Part shown: one piece after another, positions 24,444-33,100 of the stretch
Position numbering within the stretch: position 1 is the stretch's first letter
How the letters are laid out: every line of letters begins with the position of its first letter
Source of the DNA: Thermoleophilia bacterium
Lineage (GTDB): Bacteria > Actinomycetota > Thermoleophilia > Gaiellales > SKUG01
Direction of reading: 5' to 3'
Length of the DNA: 64,000 bases
NCBI GenBank assembly: GCA_025964555.1
Contig: JAOPYQ010000009.1
Coordinates: forward strand, 171,255 to 235,254
Made by a program: the position numbers and the translations under genes
Notes under the pieces: model-generated
The model's database searches: none
What the model was told of the DNA's origin: nothing
Seen by the model: the letters and a program-made list of their open reading frames with translations, nothing else

Positions 24444-25316
24444 ATGGACCTGACGCTCGTCACCTGCCTCGACATGCCCCAGCCCGACCTGGACGAGCAG
24501 CCGCTGCTCGATGCGCTCGCCGGCGCCGGGATCGAGGCGCGCGTCGCCGCGTGGGACGACCCGGCGGTCGACTGGAACGAGACGAAGCTCACCGTCATCC
24601 GCTCGACCTGGAACTACACGGCCGATCGCGACGCGTTCCTCGCGTGGGCGCGCACGACCTCGGCGGCCAAGACGACGCTGCGCAACTCGCTGTCCGCGAT
24701 CGTCCCCAACACGCACAAGTCGTACCTGGCCACGCTCGAGCGCAACGAGGTGCCCGTCGTGCCGACGCGCTGGTTCATGCGAGGCGGCACGCCCGGAGAT
24801 GCCGACGCGATCCGCTCGCTGCCATGGGAGCGCGTCGTCGCGAAACCGGCGGTCGGCGCGGGCTCGGTCGGCGTGCGCGCATTCGACCTGACGCGCGACG
24901 ACGAGATCGAGGCGGCCGCCGCGCACGTGACCGCCCTGCAGGCGACCGGCGACGTGCTCGTGCAGCCGCGCCTCGCCTCCATCGCCGACGAGGGCGAGCG
25001 CAACGTCGTGTGGATCGGCGGGGACTTCACGCACACGGTGCGCAAACGCGAGCGTCTCGATGGGGACGATCCAGGCGTCGTGGGCGTGAGCTCCGTCAGC
25101 GACGACGAGCAGCGCCTCGCACGCCGCGCGCTGCGCACGCTGCCGGCGTTCGCGAACTTCGAGGTCCTCTACGCACGCGTGGACATGGCGACCGACGAGC
25201 TCGGCGACCTGCGCGTGGTCGAGCTCGAACTCGTGGAGCCGTACCTGTTCCTGACCGAGCACGAGCCGGCGATGGAGCAGATGGTGGCGGCGCTCGTGCG
25301 CGACTGCGCGCGCTGA
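24444..25316 (+). CDS. ATP-grasp ligase, glutathione synthetase/DcsG-like
   Basis: The product is 290 aa, the normal size of a single ATP-grasp enzyme. These enzymes join a carboxylate to an amine or thiol through an acyl-phosphate. TVIRSTWNYTADRDAFLAWA is typical of the prokaryotic glutathione synthetase-like and D-cycloserine synthase-like group. VVAKPAVGAGSVGV is the ATP-binding strand with the conserved lysine, and VVELELVEPYLFL holds the metal-binding Glu residues. No partner biosynthetic gene is adjacent, so the substrate is unknown. The gene looks leaderless (TAGGAT at 24431). Confidence 0.8.
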   Translation: MDLTLVTCLDMPQPDLDEQPLLDALAGAGIEARVAAWDDPAVDWNETKLTVIRSTWNYTADRDAFLAWARTTSAAKTTLRNSLSAIVPNTHKSYLATLERNEVPVVPTRWFMRGGTPGDADAIRSLPWERVVAKPAVGAGSVGVRAFDLTRDDEIEAAAAHVTALQATGDVLVQPRLASIADEGERNVVWIGGDFTHTVRKRERLDGDDPGVVGVSSVSDDEQRLARRALRTLPAFANFEVLYARVDMATDELGDLRVVELELVEPYLFLTEHEPAMEQMVAALVRDCAR

Positions 25317-25618
25317 TCCGGCGCGGCGCGGGGGGCGAATGCGCCCAGAAGATCGAAATGCCGCCGGTAGCGGGTGCGGCCCCGAGTGGGTCGCGCCTGC
25401 TGCCAGCGGCAACAGAGATCACTGTAGCGTGCCCCCAGCGGCGCACAATGGGTAGGCCACCGGTTGGCCTCTTTTCTGGTCGCGGCCGCGTCGTCGATCC
25501 CGGAAATCGACGTCCACACGTCGGTTTTGGTGCGAGCGGATGTCGAACGCTTCGCGCGGCTCATGCGGATGTCCCCTGCGACCGACGCCTGCGCTACTGA
25601 TGAGGGACCCCCACCGCG
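25317..25618. other. 302-base intergenic region
   Basis: I see no credible gene. It contains a terminator-like hairpin with a T-rich tail (25454-25475). Short reading frames here lack ribosome-binding sites and run into the next gene out of frame. Confidence 0.5.
25454..25475 (+). terminator. intrinsic terminator candidate
   Basis: AGGCCA and TGGCCT pair around CCGGT and are followed by CTTTT. It lies 138 bases after the ATP-grasp stop. Confidence 0.5.
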
Positions 25619-28600
25619 ATGCGATACGACCTCGACACCCGCCGCCATTCCGGCTCCGCCACCGACCTCGCCAACCACGCGAGGTGCGAGTTCCTGACCG
25701 ATCGCGCACGCGAGCTCGCCGTCGCGATCGCCGAAGGGCGCGCCGAGCGCGAGACCAAGCGCTCGCTCGTGATCGAGAAGGGCCGCGAGTTCGAGGCGTC
25801 CTACGTCGCGCGCCGACGCGCCGAGGTCGAAGCCGCCGACGGCAGGTTCATCGACTGCTCCGAGGTCGGTGACGATCTCCGCGCGCACCGGCTCGCATGC
25901 GAGCAGGCGATGCGCGACGGCATCGAACTGATCGCCCAGGCCCCGATGCGATCGGCATCCCTGTTCGGCTACGCCGACCTGCTCGAGCGCATAGCCGACG
26001 CCGACATCGCCAGCGGCTCGCTCGACACCGTGCACCGCTACGAACCGGTCGAGATCAAGTACGCGCGCAGCACGCGCCCCGAACACCTGCTCCAGGCGAG
26101 CGCGTACGCCGACGCGCTCGAGCTGCTGCAGGGCGTCGCGCCGCGCGAGATCCACGTCGTCACCGGCGACGGCGCACGCCACGACTTCCAGACCTCCGAG
26201 TACGTCGAGTACTTCAGGGCGGCGCGCGAGCGATTCGTCGCCGCACTCGAAACCGACCTGCCGACAGCGCTCGAGCGCATGCCGGAACCGGTGGCGCACT
26301 GCGCCGGGTGCGACTTCGCGGACGTGTGCCAGGCACGCTGGGTCGAGGCCGACCACCTGTCACTGGTGGCGGGCATCCGTACCGACCAGCGCGGCAAGCT
26401 GCACACCGTCGGCATCGAGACGCTCGCCCAGCTCGCCGCCACGGAACTCGAGCACGTGCCGGGGATCGGACGTGCGACCCTCCCCCGCCTCGTGACGCAG
26501 GCGCGCCTGCAGCGCGATTCGCGAGACGGCGATGCGGCCGACACCGCGATCGCCTACCGCCGACCCGGCGACGACGAACCCAGCGGCCGCGGCTTCGCGA
26601 TGCTGCCCGACCCGCACGTCGACGACATGTTCTTCGACTTCGAGGGCTACCCCTACCACGAGCGCGGTGCGCTCGAGTACCTGTGGGGGTGGACCACGCG
26701 CAGCGCCGACGGCGAGCTGTCGTTCGACCACATCTGGGCAGACGACCCGGCGGCCGAGGCGGCGGCGTTCGCCGCGTTCCTGGACGAGGTCGAGGCGCGG
26801 CGCGAGCGCTCAGGCGGTCGCATGCACGTCTTCCACTACGCGCCGTATGAGATCACCGCGTTGCGCCGCCTGGCGAAGGAGCACCCGCACGAGATGCCCC
26901 GACTCGACGCGCTGCTGCGCCAGGGCGTGTTCGTCGACCTGTACGCGGTCGTTCGCCAGGCGATGCAGGTGGGGCGCCCGAGCTACTCGATCAAGCAGCT
27001 CGAACCGCTGTACGGGATCAGCCGCGCAGGCGACGACCTCGCCGACGGCGGCGCATCCATCGAGGTGTACGAGCAGTGGCTCAACGACGGTGACTCGCGC
27101 GTGCGCGAGACGATCATCGACTACAACCGCGTCGACTGCGACAGCACGCTCGCGCTGCGCGACTGGCTGCTCGAGCATCGCGACCTCGCTCGCACGCTCG
27201 ACGGGATCGTCTGGCCACCGGCGCTCGAGCCCGACGCGAACGATGACGAGCCGAGCGATGAGCCGTCCAGCGAGCCGAGCGAGACCAGGACACTCGTCGA
27301 GCGCCTGGAGCGGATCGCCGAAGACGAGGCGCATGGCGACGACGTGCGTCTCGCTGCGCGGCTGCTGAGCGCCATGCCCGGCTGGCAGCGCCGCATCAGT
27401 CGCGAGTTCTTCGGTGACCTGCACGGGCGCAAGCACGACCGCCACCCCGAAGACGACGTGACCGACCCGAACGTGCTCGCCGACCTGCGGCTCGTCGGTG
27501 TCGACGAAGCGCCGAAGGGCGCACGGCCCGGCACGATCGAGCGCACGTATCGGTTCCCCGACCAGGTGCACATGGTCGAGGTGGGACACGACGCGATCGA
27601 TCCCGCGGTGGTCGAGACGGTCGGCTCGGTGCGCGCACTCGACGTGGACGAGTGCACGGTCACGATTCGCACGAGCACGGGCCAGGCCGACAAGCTCAAG
27701 GCCGTGCCGCGCGACTGGCAGCCGCGCTCGATCATCGGCTGGACGGAGATCAGCGTGTTCCCGCTCGAGCAGGCCGCGAAGGGCGTGGCCCAGCAGCTGC
27801 TCGATTGTCTCGACGCCGGGCGAGATCCGTTCGCACCCGGCGAACGCTGTGCGGCGGCACTCTCGGTGCTCGCGCGTCGCCCCACGCGGGTGACGAGCGG
27901 CGGCGGTCCCGAGCTCGTCGGCGACCCGCCCGACATCGGTCGCGTCGCCGACCTGATCCGTCGCGCCGAAGGCTCGCACGTGATCGTGCAGGGCCCGCCG
28001 GGCACCGGCAAGACGTACACGAGCGCACGGCTCATCGCCGAGCTCGTCGAATCCGGGCTTCGCGTGGGGATCTCCTCCAACTCGCACGACGCGGTCATCA
28101 ACGTGCTGTGCGGCATCGACAAGCTGCGCGAGGAGCGCCTCCGAGATGGTTGCCCGCTCACGCTGCGCGCCGCCTACGCGCTCCGTCACGGGGAGAAGGC
28201 GCCGGGCACGTTCGGCTTCGGCGACGACTGGATCGAGCGACCTCGTTCGACGAACGATGCGGTGTCGATGCTGGCGGACGGCGACGTGCAGGTCCTCGCC
28301 GGCACGGCGTGGGCGCTGGCCAAGAGCGAGCTGCTCGACGTGCTGCTCGTGGACGAGGCCGGGCAGGTGTCGTTGCTGCACCTCACCGCGATGGCGTCGG
28401 GTGCACGTCGCGTCGTGTTGGTGGGCGATCCACAGCAGCTGCCCCAGCCGGCCGAGGTGCAGCATCCGCACGGCTGCGGAGCGTCGGCGCTCGAGCACCT
28501 GTTCGGCGACGAGCCGGTGCTGCCGCATGAACGCGCCGTGCTGCTGCCCGAGACGCGCCGCATGCACCCGGACGTGTGCGAGTTCATCTCGACGACCTAC

Positions 28601-29167
28601 TACCGGGGCGAGCTGCGGTCACATCCTTCGACTGCGATCCAGCGCGTCGATGCTGCGCACGCCGCGGTGCCGACGAGCGGCACGCACCTGTTGCGCGTCG
28701 ACCACGTCGGCAACCGCGCGAGCTCGCCCGAGGAAGTCGAAGCGATCCGCGTGCTCGTCTCGCAGCTGCTCGATGGCGGGCGCGTCGTGCCACACCCGGA
28801 CGAGGCAGAGCGGCCGATCCAGCCCGAGGACATCATCGTCGTCGCGCCCTACAACGCCCAGCGCCGCGCGCTTCGACGTGCGCTCGGCGATGACATCGCC
28901 GTCGGGACCGTCGACAAATTCCAGGGCCAGGAAGCGCCGATCGCGATCGTGTCGATGACCGCCTCCAGCCGCGACGAGCTGCCACGCGGCCTGGAGTTCC
29001 TGCTCGATCCGCACCGCCTCAACGTTGCGATCAGCCGCGCGCGCGCACTGTCGATCGTCGTCGCGAGCCCGGCGCTGCTCGCCACCAGCGCCACGTCGCT
29101 GCGCGAGATGCGCCTGCTCAACGACCTCGTGCGCTTCGCACGCACGTCCACCGATCGGTCGAGCTGA
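25619..29167 (+). CDS. TM0106-type RecB-like nuclease fused to SF1 helicase
   Basis: A 1182-aa three-part protein. Residues 1-240 are a Cas4/RecB-like nuclease: VEIKYAR (about 143) is the D-E-x-K strand, and C23 plus C-x2-C-x5-C at about 227-236 (CAGCDFADVC) can hold a 4Fe-4S cluster as in AddB, Cas4 and Dna2. A helix-hairpin-helix follows (LEHVPGIGRATLPRL), then an RNase H-like domain (MFFDFEGYPY, about 335-510). The C-terminal half is a Dna2/Upf1-like helicase: GPPGTGKT (about 792), VDEAGQVSLL, GDPQQLPQP, ETRRMHPD, VDKFQGQE. It should process DNA ends or RNA-DNA structures, in repair or defence. It stands alone, with no CRISPR or restriction genes near. Confidence 0.9.
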   Translation: MRYDLDTRRHSGSATDLANHARCEFLTDRARELAVAIAEGRAERETKRSLVIEKGREFEASYVARRRAEVEAADGRFIDCSEVGDDLRAHRLACEQAMRDGIELIAQAPMRSASLFGYADLLERIADADIASGSLDTVHRYEPVEIKYARSTRPEHLLQASAYADALELLQGVAPREIHVVTGDGARHDFQTSEYVEYFRAARERFVAALETDLPTALERMPEPVAHCAGCDFADVCQARWVEADHLSLVAGIRTDQRGKLHTVGIETLAQLAATELEHVPGIGRATLPRLVTQARLQRDSRDGDAADTAIAYRRPGDDEPSGRGFAMLPDPHVDDMFFDFEGYPYHERGALEYLWGWTTRSADGELSFDHIWADDPAAEAAAFAAFLDEVEARRERSGGRMHVFHYAPYEITALRRLAKEHPHEMPRLDALLRQGVFVDLYAVVRQAMQVGRPSYSIKQLEPLYGISRAGDDLADGGASIEVYEQWLNDGDSRVRETIIDYNRVDCDSTLALRDWLLEHRDLARTLDGIVWPPALEPDANDDEPSDEPSSEPSETRTLVERLERIAEDEAHGDDVRLAARLLSAMPGWQRRISREFFGDLHGRKHDRHPEDDVTDPNVLADLRLVGVDEAPKGARPGTIERTYRFPDQVHMVEVGHDAIDPAVVETVGSVRALDVDECTVTIRTSTGQADKLKAVPRDWQPRSIIGWTEISVFPLEQAAKGVAQQLLDCLDAGRDPFAPGERCAAALSVLARRPTRVTSGGGPELVGDPPDIGRVADLIRRAEGSHVIVQGPPGTGKTYTSARLIAELVESGLRVGISSNSHDAVINVLCGIDKLREERLRDGCPLTLRAAYALRHGEKAPGTFGFGDDWIERPRSTNDAVSMLADGDVQVLAGTAWALAKSELLDVLLVDEAGQVSLLHLTAMASGARRVVLVGDPQQLPQPAEVQHPHGCGASALEHLFGDEPVLPHERAVLLPETRRMHPDVCEFISTTYYRGELRSHPSTAIQRVDAAHAAVPTSGTHLLRVDHVGNRASSPEEVEAIRVLVSQLLDGGRVVPHPDEAERPIQPEDIIVVAPYNAQRRALRRALGDDIAVGTVDKFQGQEAPIAIVSMTASSRDELPRGLEFLLDPHRLNVAISRARALSIVVASPALLATSATSLREMRLLNDLVRFARTSTDRSS

Positions 29168-29192
29168 CGCATCCCGCGCGGGGACGTGAATG

Positions 29193-29711
29193 TCAGGCGT
29201 TGGCGAGCTCGCGCTCGAGGATCTCCTCGAGGCGGTCGTATGTCTCGCTCGCGCCGTTCTCCATGCCGCTCGAGACGACGGCCTGCGCCGCTTCGACGGA
29301 GCCGTAGTCGGACACGACGCGCAGGAGCGTGCCGCCATCCTGCTCCGTGAGTGTCAGTCGCTCGGTCGAGATCGCGCCCGGCATGCCCATGAACTCGAAC
29401 GTCTGCGTGAGCGCGTTCGGAGGATCGATCTCCAGGTACTCGCCGCGGAAGACGTACTCGGTTCCATCGGGGTCGATGTTCTTCGCCTGCCACTTCCCGC
29501 CGACGCGCATGTCCATCTCGACGAGTTCGGTGGTGTAGCGGCGCGGTCCCCACCACTCGTGGAAGAGCTCGGGGGTGGTGAGGATGCGAAAGACGAGTTC
29601 GCGCGGCGCATCGAAGAAGCGCTCGAGGGTCGCTGAGCCGTCGCCGTTCTCGCTGATCGTCATGGCGCGCTTGCCGCCGGTGTTCACCTCGCGGGCCTTG
29701 GTGGTCGTCAT
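29193..29711 (-). CDS. SRPBCC (AHSA1-like) protein
   Basis: A 172-aa START/Bet v1-like protein of the AHSA1 group. ERFFDAPRELVFRILTTPEL and the WWGPRRYTT, GGKWQ and FRGEYLEIDPP segments are typical, and ENGASETYDRLEEIL is the C-terminal helix. The family binds hydrophobic ligands or supports protein folding; in actinobacteria it commonly sits with an ArsR repressor, as here. Its start overlaps the ArsR stop by four bases, so both are co-transcribed from the operator at 30020-30043. No ligand can be named. Confidence 0.88.
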   Translation of the reverse strand: MTTTKAREVNTGGKRAMTISENGDGSATLERFFDAPRELVFRILTTPELFHEWWGPRRYTTELVEMDMRVGGKWQAKNIDPDGTEYVFRGEYLEIDPPNALTQTFEFMGMPGAISTERLTLTEQDGGTLLRVVSDYGSVEAAQAVVSSGMENGASETYDRLEEILERELANA

Positions 29712-30031
29712 GGTTCCATTCCCTTGTGTCGTTCGATGACGTCGGCGAGGCGATCAAGACGTTCACTCCACGTGTCGATCCAGGTCGCCGCGTCATCCAG
29801 TCGTCGCGGGCCGAGCTCGCACACGCGTGCGCGACCCACCTTCCTCGTGGTCACCAGCTCCGCCTCCTCGAGCACGCTGACGTGCTTCTTCATGCCCGTC
29901 AGCGTGATCCCGACGGGCTGCGCGAGTTCGCTGATCGTGGCGTTGCCTGCCGAGAGCCGCTCGAGGATGCCTCGGCGGGTCGGATCGGCCAGTGCCGCGA
30001 ACGTGCGATCGAGGTGTTGATACTGAACCAC
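29708..30031 (-). CDS. ArsR-family transcriptional repressor
   Basis: The product is 107 aa with a winged helix: FAALADPTRRGILERLSAGN, the recognition helix ITLTGMKKHVSVLEEAELV, and the wing TTRKVGRARVCELG. No cysteine-rich metal site is present, so it is not a classic metal sensor; the SRPBCC partner suggests an organic ligand or none. The start codon itself is in the centre of a 24-bp palindrome, with a -10 hexamer (TATACT on the minus strand) five bases upstream, so the mRNA is probably leaderless and the repressor binds over its own start. Confidence 0.9.
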   Translation of the reverse strand: MVQYQHLDRTFAALADPTRRGILERLSAGNATISELAQPVGITLTGMKKHVSVLEEAELVTTRKVGRARVCELGPRRLDDAATWIDTWSERLDRLADVIERHKGMEP

Positions 30032-30043
30032 ATGGTTCAGTAT
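30020..30043. promoter_or_regulatory. palindromic operator covering the arsR start codon
   Basis: ATACTGAACCA and TGGTTCAGTAT are perfect 11-base arms around two bases. The arsR ATG (30033-30031) lies in the middle and TATACT (minus strand, 30044-30039) overlaps one arm. Binding would block both RNA polymerase and any leaderless transcript start. Confidence 0.8.
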
Positions 30044-30146
30044 AGCGTGAAGTTGACCGCGAACGACCCCGCAGCGAGAACGGTTTCGTTGGTTCCGACG
30101 AAATGTGGCTTACGCGACCGGACTAACCTGCCGATATCTACTGTCC

Positions 30147-33100
30147 ATGCCCAGCGCTTCCTCCCCTCGCGCTCGGCGCGCATTCCGTTTCTATTCGCTC
30201 GCTGCAGCGACGTGTTCGCTCCTCGCGCTCGTGGGGTCTTCTGCTGCGTTCGGACATGCGGGGCACGTGCACCCGACGGTCGGTCCGCCGGCTCCCGATT
30301 CGCTCTGGCCGGGCGCCCCGGCCGCGCGCGACGCGCATGAGCAGGCGAGTTTCCAACAGGCGCTGCAAGACGCACCTCCCGAGGTCGACGGGGAGTGCAC
30401 GCGCGCGGTCGACATCGAAGGTGTCGGTCGCGGATGTCGCACCGAGGATGGCCTGCTGCGAATAGCGCTCGCCGATGGCAGCGACATGCTGACGCACGGC
30501 CCAGATTACGTTGACGCGGCGACTGATATCGAGCCCGACACAACCGCGCCCCACATCGCTTCCGCCGTGCAGAACGCGAGCAAGTCAGACATATCCTGCG
30601 TAACATCGGCCGAGGCGCCAACGACCCCGCACACCAAGCTCGTCTACGCAGTTCCGGCCGACGGCATCGATCGCTCCGCGACCAAGGTCCCCGCGTTCCG
30701 CCAGAGCACTTACGAAGCCTCAGCGGTCATCGACAACACCGCTCGCAAGCTTGGTGGCACAACCGGACGACGCATCAACGTGTTGTGCGACGGAGCAGGC
30801 AATGCCGACGTCACGGTCCTGCGACTGCCGCGAGTCTCGTCTACCTACGCGTTCGACTCAAACGCCGGTTTCGGCTTGATTCGGTCCGACATTCCGGCGC
30901 AGCTGGGCATCGGCAGCGCCACCAAGGTGCGGTTCCTCGTGTACTACGACGCCCACCTCGGCGGATTCTCCGGCATCGGCAGCCTCTACAGCGACACCAC
31001 CGCTGGCGCGACGAACAACAACAATCTTGCTCGAGCGATGGCGCTGCAGGACAACTCGGGTGGTTCGGGTCCGAGCTGGTACGTGCTGCTGCACGAGATC
31101 TCGCACAACATGGGCGCCGTCCAGAACGGCATGCCCGATGCGAATGGCTACACCCACTGCAATGACGGCCGCGACGTCATGTGTTACGCCGAGGGCGCAC
31201 AGCCCTACGTGACGACGGCGTGTCTCGAGCTGCAGTACGACTGCGACGCAGACAGCTATTTCAACCCTGTGCCAACGGGGGTATCCCCGCTTGCTACCAA
31301 CTGGAACAGCGCCGCGACCTACAACCGGTACCTGCAGTCCTACGCTGCCGCCGTCGACACGACCCCGCCCGCCTCGCCGACAGGCCTCGTCGGCTCGGGA
31401 CACGGCGACTTCTACAGCCTGTCGTGGACCGGTGTGGCCGATCCCGATCTCCACACATACCGGATCGAACGCGATATCGGCGGCGGTGTATGGAGAACGG
31501 TGGACGATTCCTGGGACGGCGCGACCTCAGTCGACGTCACGTGGACAGGGATCACGTCGAGTTCCTCCCACTCGCTGCGAGTGCGCGCTTATGACATGCG
31601 AGGCAATCTCAGCGCTCCGTCAAATGTGCTGTCCCTGCTCCCCCGCGGGTCGACGGACGGGTCCGAACCCGTGATCGGCGGTCCTGCCCCCGCCCCGCCG
31701 ACCAACCTCGTCGTGGGGTCGACGACCGCGAGTTCCATTCTGCTCCAGTGGTCGAAGGAGGGAAGCTCCGGAAGCGGCTTCGAGCTCTGGCGATATGACG
31801 ACGCCTGGGACGAGTGGTACCGCTCGTATTGGAGTACGGGCGGGGACGCCATCAACGTCACCGGACTGACGTCATCCGCGCGATACCAATTCCGGGTTCG
31901 CCTCGTCGACGAAGGCGGTCGCACGTCACCGTTCGCCGACGTCAGTGGTTGGACAACGAACCCCGCAGACGTGAGCGCCCCAGACATGCCGTCCGGCCTG
32001 TCGATCACGTCGACCGTTGGCAACGTGCCCACCGTGTCGTGGAATCCGGTCCCGGGTGCCGCCGATTATGTGGTCACCGCGGAACTCACAGCAGGCGTCC
32101 ATACCGAACAGGCGATCGTCTCAGGGACTACGTTCGCTGTGACCGGGTTCCCATTCGGGGTATCGGGCCGTGCGATCCGCGTCAGCGCACGCGACGAGAG
32201 CGGGAACCGGTCCTCATTTGCCGGTACGACGTTCAGCACCGGCACGGCTCCGGATACCCAATCGCCAGGAGCGCCTGTGCTCGTGACGAGGTCGACGATA
32301 TTCAACACGTCGGTTGCCGGCATCGACTGGAACGGACCCGCTGACAGCGACATCGCGGGTTACCGAGTGCTAGCCGCGCGACAGTCCACTCCATTCGAAT
32401 ACCAGGTCGCCGCCACGACGAACGCATCGACCACCATCGCGGATGCCGTCGGACTTGTTCCCGGCACCGCCTACAACATCACTGTCGAGACGTTCGACAC
32501 TTCCGGATATGTGACCCGGGCGAACTCAACGTTTCCCGTCATCACGAATGCAGACGGTGCTGCACCCACCACACCCACAGGGCTCGTCGCGAGCAGTCAG
32601 ACACCTACCTCGATTCGGCTCGACTGGGCCGCGTCAACAGACGATTCAGGCGTTGCCAGCTATCGCGTGTACCAGACCTCTCCCAATGCCGGGGTGGTAG
32701 CGACCGTGACTCATCCCACGGCGAACGTCACGATCTCCGGACTTGCTGCCTCGACGTCGTACACGTTCGATGTGCAAGCGGTCGATGTAGCGGATGTCGT
32801 ATCGGCGCACTCATCTTCGGTCACGACGTCGACGACGGCGAGCGGACCTGACAACACACCACCGACCACTCCGGGAACGCCGACAGCAAGCAATCTCGCG
32901 GGACATGGTGTGACACTGACCTGGACCGCTTCTACGGACGCAGTCGGAGTGGCCGGATACCGCGTCGAACAAACGGCACCAGTGATTGCCCAGCCCGTGC
33001 TCACGACGACAACGGGGCTGACCTACGACGTCGCTCCGTTGATCGATGCGACGACATATACATTCCGCGTCGTGGCGTTCGATGCGGCGGGCAATCAGAC

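Noticed and set aside
22761..25412. A long minus-strand frame over the beta-helix and ATP-grasp genes
   Set aside because: Antisense of two genes with clear domains; no domain in its own translation.
25464..25697. A small plus-strand frame before the nuclease-helicase gene
   Set aside because: TTG start, no ribosome-binding site, and it overlaps the following gene out of frame.
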